From the NCBI GenBank assembly GCA_964411505.1, contig CAYPLH010000064.1, positions 1 to 21,551 on the forward strand: a DNA stretch of 21,551 nt, written 5' to 3'. Positions 1 to 11,200 of this stretch are shown one piece after another. Position numbers and translations under genes: made by a program. This stretch comes from CAYPLH01 sp964411505. GTDB taxonomy: Bacteria; Bacillota; Clostridia; CAYPLH01; DUMO01. How positions within the stretch are numbered: the stretch's first letter is position 1; the number at the start of each line of letters is the position of its first letter. The notes below the pieces were generated by a model, which saw only the letters and a list, made by a program, of their open reading frames with translations, did not search any database and was not told the origin of the DNA.

Positions 1-1
1 A

Positions 2-52
2 GGTCTTGAGTTTGAAAAAATAGAGAAATTGAGGAAAGAGATAGGTCATTGA
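2..52 (+). CDS. C-terminal end of an upstream gene (partial)
   Basis: An open frame enters from the left edge and ends at TGA 50-52. It codes for 16 residues of a charged, probably helical tail ending KLRKEIGH. The stop overlaps the TTG start at 49 of the next frame, the close overlap expected inside a small operon. Only the tail is present, so the product cannot be named. It could also be the shifted N-terminal part of the damaged antitoxin that follows. Confidence 0.3.
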   Translation, partial: GLEFEKIEKLRKEIGH

Positions 53-246
53 AGAAATATGAAAAAACAGTTTGTCTTACAACAGCAACAGGAAACCTTG
101 CTATTATGAGTATTGAGACATATGAAAGGCTTGTTGCTAAATTTGAGTTGCATGCAATGCTTGAAAAGGGATTCGAGGATATTGGAAATTGTCGCGTGAA
201 ACCAGCACGGGAAGTTTTTGAAAGGATAAAAGGCAGGTTAGCGTAA
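49..246 (+). pseudogene. Phd/YefM-type antitoxin, N-terminally truncated
   Basis: The 65-residue product carries the hallmarks of the C-terminal half of Phd/YefM antitoxins: a T..G.L.IMS strand, the IETYERL helix start, and the tail RVKPAREVFERIKGRL, which in family members wraps the partner toxin. Full-length members normally have about 20 more residues that form the DNA-binding N-terminus. Here the frame is closed by stops at 7-9 and 13-15, and only a TTG start is available. Antitoxins of this family are usually followed at once by a RelE/ParE-type toxin. An ATG does follow at 247, but it stops after three codons. I infer a decayed antitoxin without its toxin. It could still be translated and act on a toxin elsewhere. 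Confidence 0.55.
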
Positions 247-328
247 TGAATATATAAATTTACATCTACACCACACAACTTTTTCAAAACATAGATTACG
301 TTATTAAAGTATCTCTAACATGAGTTTT

Positions 329-400
329 AAGTTTGAACTCCCACCTTTGAGAGTAAAACCATCTCGTGAAATATTTCTAAAACCGCAAAATCGTCATTGA
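329..400 (+). pseudogene. second, degenerate antitoxin C-terminus
   Basis: Read in this frame the DNA gives KFELPPLRVKPSREIF, then a short unrelated tail and TGA at 398-400. The gene just upstream has KFEL followed later by RVKPAREVF. The two share KFEL and RVKP(A/S)RE(V/I)F, with about 13 residues missing between them in this copy. Over the nine codons matching RVKPAREVF the bases agree at 19 of 27 positions. No start codon or ribosome binding site accompanies it. I read it as a decayed paralogous copy, but the match is short. Confidence 0.4.
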
Positions 401-475
401 AAAATCAAAAAGTAAAAAATAAAATATATATTGGAAAGAAATGTCGTAATATATACAAAAATTGATGCAGGTGAG

Positions 476-481
476 TATAAT
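476..481 (+). promoter_or_regulatory. candidate -10 box upstream of the surface-protein pair
   Basis: TATAAT lies 60 bases before the ATG at 541. No matching -35 hexamer sits 16-18 bases upstream, so this is a weak call. It is the best -10-like hexamer I see between the antitoxin remnants and the giant genes. Confidence 0.2.
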
Positions 482-527
482 ACTTCTGACCAAAATGAAA
501 TACAAGGCTGAGGTAATACAAATACAC

Positions 528-534
528 AGGGGGG
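528..534 (+). promoter_or_regulatory. ribosome binding site AGGGGGG of the 1566-aa gene
   Basis: A G-tract preceded by A ends six bases before the ATG at 541. It can pair with the 16S rRNA anti-SD through one G-U wobble. It supports 541 as the start. Confidence 0.6.
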
Positions 535-540
535 TCAATT

Positions 541-3500
541 ATGTTGAGGAGATGTTTTTTTAGGTTAACCGCATGTCTGCTGACATTATTAATAATAACC
601 GCTATGGCAGTGCCCTTTAGGTTTCCTGCAATGGCTGGAGGATTTCCTGAAAAAGGCAGAATGCTTACTGTAACAGGTATGAGTATCAAAATCAGTAATA
701 CCGGAGCTGCGTACAGACCTGACCGGAACTTGTACCTTGTAGGCCCTGAAGGGTGGGTTGAATGGTACTTGACTTTTAATGAAAAGCTGCACCCTAGCTC
801 AGCAGAATACATTTTTTATAAGGATGCTTCAAAGGGGAGAGAAAATAAAGCTACTGGAACTGTAATAGATGAGCATACGGTGCGTTTCCGTTTCGAACCC
901 GATGAAATATATATTCATCCCAGCGGCTACCTGGACCTGCCCAGAGTTTTCGGGGTTCAATGGATATATTATGTGGATTCGGTTGAGAACGGAAATGAAA
1001 TTGTAAAACGGTCGGGTGAACTCAATCTGAATGACCTAAAGAGTGTACCAAGGGTATATTTTAGGAATGAATGGCCCAGATGCACTTTGAATCCTGATCC
1101 AATGGATTTAATGGTGGATGGTCACCTTCCCAAAGGAATGATGCTCGACCAGTTTGCGGTAGATATTTATGATGATATACTGGCTCCCCAGGATTTTGAG
1201 TACCAGTATACTGTTACTCCGGGAAATGTAGTTACCAAATGGCAATCCTGCAGTGAGCGGAACCTGATAAAGATACCTCCCGAAGCAATGAATGGGAGTA
1301 TAGGTGTCTTTCTGGAGTTAAGAGACGTAGTAGGTAATTACTACCCGTATTCCTTTTATTTTCCCCGAGAAGGAGAACTGGGGACCTGCAGGATATCGGT
1401 GGAGAGAGTAAATATTCTTTCAGGACATGATACTACGTACATGTATATCAACGTACCCGAAGAATCGCTAAGTGTTGACGATCCTATGAGATTATTTACT
1501 TTTCAGGAAGCACGGAGGACATTTAAAAATAATCAATTCCAGTATTTAAGGCCCCAGATTGAGAAACCCACTCTTGCAATATTTATATACAACAGACACG
1601 AAATAAAATTCGTTAAGTCGGATGGCAGCTACTTCGAAGGCTATACGGCTACCGTTAAGGATATAGACATGGAAAACACCGGATTTCAATGGAGCACCAA
1701 CCCTTACGGTCCTGACCCAAATGAACCGATAATTCCCTTTAAGAGAATGGGACAGGATTACTATGGCAACCCGCAGGAGGAAACAAGTTATTACAAGGGG
1801 GTGGAATATTCTTCATTCTATGGCAAATATTACGAGGGCTATTGGTGTGTTATAAATCCTAACTGGTATAACCTTACGAAAGAGGGAGAGTACTATCTTC
1901 ACCTTCAGGTTGCGGATAATGTAACCGGAGGTAGGGATTGGTACCGGATAATTTATAATTTTGATGAATTTACTCCGGGAGACGTTTATTTAAATTTCGA
2001 GCAGCATCCCGTAAAGTTCATTGTTGATAACACACCACCTAAAATCAGTTTTAACGAAGACAATACCGTTACAAATAAAAACAGTAAAGCTCATATCACT
2101 GTTGAGGATAATTTCGGGGTGCTTGCCGCACAGTATCTATTGTGTACCGATCCTGACTGCAACAGCGACTGGCATCAGGATGAAGAGGGGAATTATGAAG
2201 AAGGGCATAACATAGTAACTGGGCCGCTTGGTCCTTATCCTGACAAAATGGAGCTTCCCGATCCTAAAAAGGTGGAAGCTGAGGTTGAAACCTCGGGACT
2301 TGTACTTCCTGAAGGCTACACTTCCTTTAAAGTGCATGTGAGGGCTGTGGAGTCAAAGTACTTTGACTATGCAGGAAGCTGGAGGGGAGATAATCCTTTC
2401 ACCTATGTTGCTCCTGAAATCGCTGCATATAAAACCAAAACATACTATAAGGCAAATACAAATGCTGGTATTAAGCTTAAGCTTTCCTGTATAGAAAATT
2501 ATGAGAAAGTTGAGATTACAGACGATAGCGGAATTTTTTTAGGGTACGAAAAAATATTTGGTCCAACAAGAGACTTTAAGTTCAGGCTTTATGGGTATTC
2601 CGACTATAGCAACGGTATAATGACTTCTTATGGGGATATATATTACAAACTGGATCACAAAAACGGTGATAACTACAGCCATGACTGGAAGCTATATGAC
2701 GGAAAGGAGGCTGTTTATTCGGGACACACCGGAGAGTATCAGTTTACAGCGAAGATTGTTAATCCTGCCACAGGTTCAACAATGGATGAAATAAGCTATA
2801 CCTTGAAAATGGATAACAGTGCTCCTGTAGTAAATGTAACTATTCCTGAAGATGTGCTTAATGGAAAACCCATAAAATACTGTAATGTGCCGGTGGAAAT
2901 TATTGATGACGGAAGGATAGCCAAGGCGGGATATTATTGGTCCGACCTGTTTCCGGATATAGAAGATGATAAATGGAATGTATTTCTTGAAAGAGATAAT
3001 GAAAGCAGTACATTATTCGATGAATCACGTATTGTTGCGGAGGATCTTTATACGCCTATAAATGTACCGAATAAAACATATGCCCTGCATATATTTGCAG
3101 AGGATGAAGCTGGGAACAGAACAACCTGGTCATCATCGGATACCTATTCGCCATATCACCCGACAGAGAGAAACTGGTTTAACCTCATCGGAACCCCTCC
3201 GGAGATAAATTTTAGCCCGGGCGATAAAACCAATTCAAACTGGTTTAAGCCGGGTAAGCCAATAAATTATAATGTTAAAGTAATTGTACAGAATCCTGCG
3301 CAAAAAGAAACTGTGGGAGAATTAAAGTATACTTTATCAAAGCATATAAGCCGGGAGGCAGCATTAGATGAAAAACCCCTTGAAGTGTGGACGGTAGCCT
3401 CTAATGTGACAGCCACAGGGTATTACTTTGAGTTTAATGTGACGTTGAATGGAGCGGGCATATGGTTTTTACATGTTTATCATAAGGATCTTGCGGGAAA

Positions 3501-5241
3501 TGAAGTGTATGATTGCGGAGGGCCTTATGCGCTGCAATATAGTGATAATCTCTTCCCGGAAAGAGACTTTCCCGATGATGAGATTTCGGTAGAGCTAAGC
3601 TATGAAGGGAAAACCAATGAAGATGTACGGGCATATGTAACGCTTAAGGGGAATTATGAAGTTGCTGGAGCACCTGGATACTCCGGCAGAATGAGATATT
3701 TCTCTGAGAATGGTACGCAATCCTTTGAAATCAGGGATAGGGATACAGGTGTTATTTCATGGCCGAGCGCCACAGTGGGCAATATAGATAAAACACCTGT
3801 CGAAGATGTATTCAGCATTGGGTATGGCACCAAAAATGAAGGTGGCGATCATCAGTACGCATATGTTGATTCGAGCTATCCAATCAACCTCGACAGGTAC
3901 AAGCTATTAAACGGCAACTTCAAGGAAAATGACTTTAAAGTCAGATTTCAGGGGATGAACGGCCATTACCCATTTTATATCATTGATGAAGAGTACGGCA
4001 ATAAAGGAGCTGTCACAGCTTATGTAAACTGGCTGAAGGAAAAAAGGAACCTTGACATAAACGTGAGCCTTAATACTTATGAGCCTGTGAAAGAAGTTAC
4101 TGCAACGCTCACCGCCGATAGACCATTTTGTATAAACGGCGAGGGTGAATATAAAAATACCCATACAATTACCTATGACAAAAATGGGGAATATCCAATT
4201 GAATATGAAACCGACAAAGGAGTTACAGGCAAAAAAACACTGTTTATCGGAAATATTGAAAAAGTCGGCTTTGATGGGCTTACCCCCCAAATTGTCTACT
4301 CTACCCAAAACCCCACAAGTACATCTGTAACCGCTTCCCTTTATGTGGGTAAGGAAATAATGCCCAAAGAAGGTATCACATATAAAGACGGATGGGTGTA
4401 TTATACTTTTGAGAATAATGGTACCTTTGTATTTGATGTGCAGGATAAATATGGGAAAAACCTGATGGATTATGTTTCTTTAGAAAATATCACGGCATCT
4501 GTCCAATGGATAGACAAGACACCTCCTGACTGTACCCTGTCTTATAGCAACACCAAAACAACAAAAGATCCTGTTACTGTGACAATAAGCTGTCCTCCCG
4601 GTGTTGAGGTAATCAACAACCGGCGAGAGAATGAGTACACTTTTTATAAAAATGGCAGCTTTGCATTTCTGGTTGAAGATCAGTGGGGCAGTACATTTGA
4701 GGTTACTGCTATTGTTCAGAATATGGATATCGAAAAGCCTGTGATAACCCTTGCCGGTCAGCTTTCCTATCCTGTTTACAAGGGCTTGCCCTTTGAATTT
4801 TCTGAACCGGGGTACATAGCTTTTGATAATTTTGATGGGGACATTACGGAAAAGGTACAGGTAACAAGCAACATAAATGTATACAGAGGCGGTTACTATG
4901 AAATTGTCTATACTGTCACCGACAGTGTTGGCAATGAGGCCAGAGCTGTAAGGGGGGTAATGGTTTATAACAACAAGGGTATTGACCTTTATGTTAATAA
5001 TGTACGCGTGGTAGGTGAAGCTCATCTTAGCAAAGGGCTGCTGGAGTTTAAGCTTGCGGGTATCGAAAGCCCTGTTTACACGATGAAATATCTTCCCGGC
5101 AAGTGTAAAGCAGCAGATTTTAAGGAAGGAGGAACAATTATCGAAGGAAATAGCATTACTATTAATGAGAAAGGCTGGTATACCTTCTACATACGAGATG
5201 AAGAAATGCATATGTATGTAGGTCATGTTTACCTGCAATAA
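541..5241 (+). CDS. Large exported Ig-like-domain protein, 1566 aa
   Basis: The start is the ATG behind AGGGGGG at 528-534. Residues 1-32 form a signal peptide: RR near the start, a hydrophobic LLTLLIITAMAV core, then PAMA. The mature part is beta-rich and aromatic-rich. Ig-like boundaries marked by D(N/K)(T/S)(P/A)P recur near residues 495, 758 and 1324, with a related TPP motif near 884. Residues about 1398-1475 (KPVITL...FDNFDGDITEKV...YTVTDSVGN) match the HYR/DUF5011 Ig-like fold, in which D.DGDIT and the closing VTDS.GN are diagnostic. The last 55 residues resemble the short Ig-like repeat that ends surface proteins with an 'NG.YTFYI.D' strand. I see no SLH, LPXTG, dockerin or catalytic signature. 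The next gene starts 15 bases later, so the two are probably co-transcribed, and this protein may be a secreted partner of that SLH-anchored one. Its exact role is unknown. Confidence 0.88.
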   Translation: MLRRCFFRLTACLLTLLIITAMAVPFRFPAMAGGFPEKGRMLTVTGMSIKISNTGAAYRPDRNLYLVGPEGWVEWYLTFNEKLHPSSAEYIFYKDASKGRENKATGTVIDEHTVRFRFEPDEIYIHPSGYLDLPRVFGVQWIYYVDSVENGNEIVKRSGELNLNDLKSVPRVYFRNEWPRCTLNPDPMDLMVDGHLPKGMMLDQFAVDIYDDILAPQDFEYQYTVTPGNVVTKWQSCSERNLIKIPPEAMNGSIGVFLELRDVVGNYYPYSFYFPREGELGTCRISVERVNILSGHDTTYMYINVPEESLSVDDPMRLFTFQEARRTFKNNQFQYLRPQIEKPTLAIFIYNRHEIKFVKSDGSYFEGYTATVKDIDMENTGFQWSTNPYGPDPNEPIIPFKRMGQDYYGNPQEETSYYKGVEYSSFYGKYYEGYWCVINPNWYNLTKEGEYYLHLQVADNVTGGRDWYRIIYNFDEFTPGDVYLNFEQHPVKFIVDNTPPKISFNEDNTVTNKNSKAHITVEDNFGVLAAQYLLCTDPDCNSDWHQDEEGNYEEGHNIVTGPLGPYPDKMELPDPKKVEAEVETSGLVLPEGYTSFKVHVRAVESKYFDYAGSWRGDNPFTYVAPEIAAYKTKTYYKANTNAGIKLKLSCIENYEKVEITDDSGIFLGYEKIFGPTRDFKFRLYGYSDYSNGIMTSYGDIYYKLDHKNGDNYSHDWKLYDGKEAVYSGHTGEYQFTAKIVNPATGSTMDEISYTLKMDNSAPVVNVTIPEDVLNGKPIKYCNVPVEIIDDGRIAKAGYYWSDLFPDIEDDKWNVFLERDNESSTLFDESRIVAEDLYTPINVPNKTYALHIFAEDEAGNRTTWSSSDTYSPYHPTERNWFNLIGTPPEINFSPGDKTNSNWFKPGKPINYNVKVIVQNPAQKETVGELKYTLSKHISREAALDEKPLEVWTVASNVTATGYYFEFNVTLNGAGIWFLHVYHKDLAGNEVYDCGGPYALQYSDNLFPERDFPDDEISVELSYEGKTNEDVRAYVTLKGNYEVAGAPGYSGRMRYFSENGTQSFEIRDRDTGVISWPSATVGNIDKTPVEDVFSIGYGTKNEGGDHQYAYVDSSYPINLDRYKLLNGNFKENDFKVRFQGMNGHYPFYIIDEEYGNKGAVTAYVNWLKEKRNLDINVSLNTYEPVKEVTATLTADRPFCINGEGEYKNTHTITYDKNGEYPIEYETDKGVTGKKTLFIGNIEKVGFDGLTPQIVYSTQNPTSTSVTASLYVGKEIMPKEGITYKDGWVYYTFENNGTFVFDVQDKYGKNLMDYVSLENITASVQWIDKTPPDCTLSYSNTKTTKDPVTVTISCPPGVEVINNRRENEYTFYKNGSFAFLVEDQWGSTFEVTAIVQNMDIEKPVITLAGQLSYPVYKGLPFEFSEPGYIAFDNFDGDITEKVQVTSNINVYRGGYYEIVYTVTDSVGNEARAVRGVMVYNNKGIDLYVNNVRVVGEAHLSKGLLEFKLAGIESPVYTMKYLPGKCKAADFKEGGTIIEGNSITINEKGWYTFYIRDEEMHMYVGHVYLQ

Positions 5242-5243
5242 AA

Positions 5244-5251
5244 AGGAGGTG
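5244..5251 (+). promoter_or_regulatory. consensus ribosome binding site AGGAGGTG
   Basis: A full-length Shine-Dalgarno sequence sits five bases before the ATG at 5257 and just after the stop of the upstream gene. It fixes the start of the 3195-aa gene and points to strong translation within one transcript. Confidence 0.85.
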
Positions 5252-5256
5252 AGAAA

Positions 5257-8200
5257 ATGCAAAAATACAAAAAAAACCTGGCAATACTTTTAACGGTTTT
5301 CATATGGGTTACATGTTTTGCGGACATTGCCCTAGTTATGGGGAATAGCGGCAGTGAGCGGCTGATTTTCAACAACCAGTATATGGCCTTCAGTGTGAAT
5401 ACAAAAAACGGACGGTTTGCTTCCCGGACAAACGATGGGGATCCGTGGAGGAATACTGACACCGATAAGCCTGTATTATATGAGAAGGATATCCCGGAAA
5501 CTTCTTATACTTCTTTTAATATAGAGGGAGAAGAGGTGATCTTCGGAAACAGTTATGGAAACTTAATCGAGGATTACGGGTATTTTCTGCAAGAACCGGA
5601 GGCAGGCGTGAACAGCTCTACGGCAGTATGGAAATATAGGAACCTCGAGATTACACAGACTATAGAGCTGATTGAAACAAGCGGTGATATTTCTGTCGGA
5701 AATGCCAGGATTACTTATACTGTAGAGAATAAATCAACTAAGTCTGTAAAAATGGGGACAAGGATACTTCTTGATATTATGACAGGGGACAATGACGGGC
5801 CTGTAATTTTAAAGCCCGGAGATGAGGTTCCTGTATTGGGAGAGAGGGTCTTTGAAGGTGATATGATACCCCTTTTCTGGAATACGGTAGATGATCTTGC
5901 GCACCCTTCCGTAAGCTCTTACGGCACACTTTACGGCTGGGGAGAAGCAAAGCCAACAAAGGTCATTTTTGGTAACTGGTATGGGCTGTCATCAACAAAA
6001 TGGGACTATGATTATGACCCGTGGATGGAGTATGCAACAGCTAATAATAAGTATGGAGCTGCCGACAGTGCGGTTGGAATTTACTGGGAAGACCAGAATA
6101 TTCCTGCCGGTTCAGTTAGAAGCTTCAGCACTACGCTGGGTATGGGCAACCTTGAGGACAGGAAGTACTCAAGTGCCGGGCAATTGGTAGTAAATGTATC
6201 AGCACCAAAGAAAGTACTGATAGATGAAGAAAACCCTGTACCTTTTGAAGTTTCAGCCGTGCTGGACAACTCTTTTAACAGTTCGATGGATTTTACCAAT
6301 ATAGAAGTGGAAATATCATACCCCGATAACTTGATACTGGAGGATGGGGATAAAAAACAGATTATCCCAATACTAAAGCAAAACGAGACGGAGCTCATAG
6401 GCTGGAAGTTTAAACCAACCCAATTGGAGGATGTAAACGTTTATGATTTTGTAGTATCGGTAAAGCGTGGACAACGCACACAAAAATTTAAGGTTTACTC
6501 GGTTGTCATGCCATCCTTTACCGAGATGCCCAATATGCAATATTCATATATCGCTCCACAGAAATTGTATCATGAAGAAAAATACAGAGTTATTGAGATC
6601 AAGGGAGATAATTTTAATTACTTTAAGGACGATCCGGAAGAGTGGGATGTGTATTTAAAGGATGCCGGAGGAAATGAATATGTAATTGGTGATCAGTTTG
6701 TTAACGTGCAGAGCGATTCTACTATATATGCTACTGTTCCCACACACTTTAAAATAGATGGGAGTGACACGTTTCTAGGGCCGGGGTTCTATGGTCTTGG
6801 GATACGGCATAACCTTATTGATGGCTTCTACAGAGCAAATGCGATTGAAGTCACAGATAATGCTGCCTATATGAGACGAGGGTATGGGACGCTTTTGTTT
6901 ACCAGTAAAGATGAAATTGTGTATGGGTTTGATGGTGAACCGATCACTTTAATTAAAAACCGTATTCATCATTTCAAAGGTAAACAGACGCCTGTTGTAC
7001 CTGAAGGCGAAAGAGAAATCATGCGTGTCGCAGGAGATATCCAGAAGGTCGATGATACTGATTTGGGTCCGGTATATTCGGTTATACCTCAGGATTCGGG
7101 TAATCCCGTTTACCTTGGAGACGGAATTTTAAGAATAATAGGTGAAACTGATAATGATACCGGTAAAACCGCAGAAATGTTAATAATGACACTTTCTGAG
7201 GAGGTCTTTGACTCGACCTTTGAAAAAAAAGGAGAACACAGGAAGGTTAAGATTTTTGGAAATGACCGGTGCCGGATTTATCTTAATACCGAATCTGCAA
7301 TTGGGGGTCTTATAAACAAGGATACACTCATATGGACCAAGGCCTTTGACCTTGATATTAACAACATGGAATTGAAAAATATCAGAATGTTCGGATTAAG
7401 TGAAGAAATAATGGCAGTACTAGGGGCCTTTTCCCTTGGCGTTCAAAAATTCAAGGTGTACTTCGCCGAAGAGAAGGGGCAATATACGGTAGACTTTACC
7501 GGTATGCTGGACCTTATGAGCGTACTGGAGCAGTTTTACACATATTTTGGTGATTCATGCGATGGTAAACTTGCATATCTTGATATTCAGATAGACAGCT
7601 TCAGAGTTTATAAGGATGGTACTATTGATTTTAGGATTGACACCGGAATAGGCTTACCTACCTTTACATTACAGCACTTTAACCCGTTAGAGAACCCTGA
7701 GGACATGAAAGGGATTGTAACCGGGCGATTAAAGATCGATACCATTGATGGTTTGTACTCTATTTATGTACAGTTGGGGGTGCCATCATTCCAGGAACTG
7801 GGAGGAGATCTTGACGAAACCACAGCTTCTGCCAGTGTTTCAGGGAAGTTTGGGGTTTTTACCTTTGCCACGCCTATTGGTCCAATGCTCATGCTTGATA
7901 CAGTAGAGGTTGAGATTGACACCAGCATGGGGTTTATACAGTTGGGGAATTTGCCGTTTGCTATAAACCAGCTGGGGGGCGGTATATATAACCTTCATAC
8001 CATCAGGGATGCAATCAACAAAGGTGAAGTTCCCGATTTTAGCGGCGATTTCTGGTTTGGAATCAATGATACCTTTTCTCCCCTTATACTTGGAAAGCGT
8101 ATGATAAATGCAAAGAACTGTAAAATATCTGTTGGAAACAGAAGAATACGTTTCTCGGGTGATACCTCGTTTTATATGATACCACTTACAAATTCCGGGT

Positions 8201-11200
8201 TCACAATATACAGCTATCCTGTGATAGGTGCAGATGTCTGGGGCGAGCTTAAATTTCTGGACGTTATTATTGCCTATGCAGATGCTGAGCTGACCTATGA
8301 TTTTGAAAAAGGGCGGTTTTATGCGGGAGGCAGTTTGAGAGGGACATTGCAGGTTCCCCGGTATATACCCTTCTTCGGGGGGTATAAATTTGTAGATCTC
8401 GGAGGGACGCTCAATACCGACAATGCCATGGTGTTTTTCTATATTGGAAAAACAAGATATGGAGCGAAATATACCTGGAGCAATCAGAGCCTGGAATATG
8501 GGGGAAAAACCTATGAGCAGGAAATAGGCAATAAAAGTACCGGCTTACTGAAAAATGGGATTTATGCAATGGAAGAAATAGCAGAAGACGGTACTAAAAA
8601 GCAGCTTATCATAGGATCAAACGTGTTTGCTATACCAACCTCTACAAAGGAAAGCAGGATGATACTTCCCGGAGTATTGGCAAGTAGTGGAGAAATGACG
8701 CTTTTAGGATTACCGGAGGTGAACGGGTTTTTTACCGAGTTTGAATCCCAGGGAGCAGGGGCATTGCTTGTTCAGGGGAGATATCCTATGGGACAGGATG
8801 TTTTGTCAATGGAAATTTTTAAGCCTGATGGTTCTTCTTATGAGTTAATACCCGAAGGGGACGAACAAAACATATTTATTGCCGAATGTGAGAATGCAGA
8901 TACAGGCGCTCCCGAAATGGGGATTCTGATAGATATTCCCGAAGAGGCGAACAGGGTAGGTAAATGGGAGATTATAAGTCCTATTGATGTTAAATTTAAT
9001 GTCGCCGGTGTAAAAACGGCCCCTGAGATAAGGAATATCAGCATTACTGATGAAGAAAACGGACAGCTAACGGCACTGGTGGAATTTACCGGTGAAGTAT
9101 TTTCTGAAACCGATTCATTGGATTTGTTCATTATTAATGAGGAGCAAGGTAAGGAAACAGCAATTTGCATAATGCAAAATCAACCGGTTTCAGGCTTTAG
9201 CATATCCCATAACTTTGAGCTTCCTGAAGCGCTTCCCACAGGCAGTAAATACAAAATAGCTGCAGTTTTAAACCATTATGATACCGAGGGCGGCGAAAAG
9301 AACCTGATACTTAGCGACAGAAAGGAATCGGATTTTTTCGAGGTAAGAAATGAAAAAACTCCTGAAAGCCCGCAGAATGTTGTTACAACCGAAATGAACA
9401 GCAGAGTTAAAGTGGAGTGGGATGCTGTAGGAGGTCAGGAAATAACAGGGTATCTTGTTACAGCCATAAATGAGCACGGAACTACCGAAGAGGGTGCTTC
9501 AAGCATCTTTGTGCCATATAAAGAAGGAAAGACTCGTTATGAAGCTTTTATTGAAGGCTGGACTTACGATAAGGAATATAACATTGTTGTGCAGGCTTTT
9601 CTAAAAGAAGAAGCTGAGGGGAATGAGGAAGAGGAAATTATTGGTTACAGCAATGTCAGTGAACTTCTTGGAAGTGGCAGATATCAGGTGGAATGGGAGC
9701 AGGATGAAAACGCAGATGAATATAAAATAGTGTTGTTTGACGAGAGCGGTCAAATTGCGCAATCTTTCTTCTATGAAGTGCCTGAAGGTATTCCGGAAGC
9801 CGGAATGATAAATGTTGTGGTAAGAGGCTTGCCGCCAAAAGTAAAATACTCTGTTAAGGTTTACCCTGTACCAAATGAGGATCTTAAGGCGAAAAATGTT
9901 ACAGTTACGACTATAGGGGACGGAAGCAGCAAAACCATATGCTTTGACAGTGTACAAAGTGATAATCTTAAATCCTATATGATAGTTGCAGCACCTCGGG
10001 GGGATTCCGGACAGGATAAGGATTTGGTACTGTATGAGTACACAATTACCGAGGAGCACCAACCGGAAAGTTATGAGATCACTATACCGGGATTTGACCC
10101 GGAAAAGATATATGATGTTTCGGTAGTTGCGAATAAAAATGTGTCCGAACCTTCAAAAGTTTATTATGGTGAATTGTCGGCGCCAAAGAGGGTACTCATT
10201 TCCACGCCCAATCCACCCGATTTTAGTATTGTGCTCCAGCCGGATCAAAATACTAAAGAAGGCTCGATAATACAAAAAGTGTTTGAAGAGAATGGAATTA
10301 CAGGATATGTTACCAATACCGACATGATTAAATTGTCCTTTGTATCCGAAACAGCAGATTATACGGCAGTTTCAACTAATAATAGTGCATCTCAGGATAC
10401 TATTCATGAAGGTTACGGTACTACCTGGTACACTTCGGTTCCTGTCAAAGACGGGGAAAACATAATTCACATCAAAGCATTCAATGAGAATGGTGAGTGG
10501 AGGGAAAAAGTATATCACATTGTCTGCAAAACAAGCCTGCCCGCAATTATGATGAATGAAACCACTGTTGAGGATGGTATTGCGACATTGTCAGGTTTGA
10601 CAGACACCGAATCCGACATATATGTAAATGGAGAGTCGACTGGTAAAGACGACAAAGGCAATTTTACCTGCAGCCTGTCTTTAGAAGGCAAAGTATTCAT
10701 GGATATTGAGGTAGTGGCAAAAGATGCTTATGGCAATGAAAGCAAATACTATGAGCAGGTAATGAACAATGTAACAGGTGAAATAACCGGAGTTGCAATT
10801 GAAGCGGAAGATTTCATGTATGAAGGAAGAGAGCAGAAACTAAGGCTCTTTGCTATTGACGGCAGCGGAGAACGTTTTGAATTACCTGACAGCTATGTAA
10901 AATGGTGGATGGCGTCGGCTGATGGAAATGCAGCGATTGAAGACGGATACCTCAAAGCATTAATGTCAGGGCAGTGTGTCGTAGCAGCAGAATTTCAGGT
11001 AAATGAGAACTTTGTATTCAAGGATATGCTTGTGGTGGATATATATCCTGCACCCATGGAAGCTCTGGCTATTGGAACAGCGTATATTGACAGTGTGTCA
11101 ATAGAAGGTCTATCAGGATTTAGTCTGACTCCTGGGTTTAATAAGGATACAAACGAGTATGAACTGAAGATACCTACCGGTACGGAGGAACTCATATTAG

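Noticed and set aside
4480..5262. 260-aa open frame on the - strand
   Set aside because: It lies wholly opposite the DUF5011-containing end of the 1566-aa gene, whose + strand product has clear domains. No ribosome binding site or domain supports the antisense frame.
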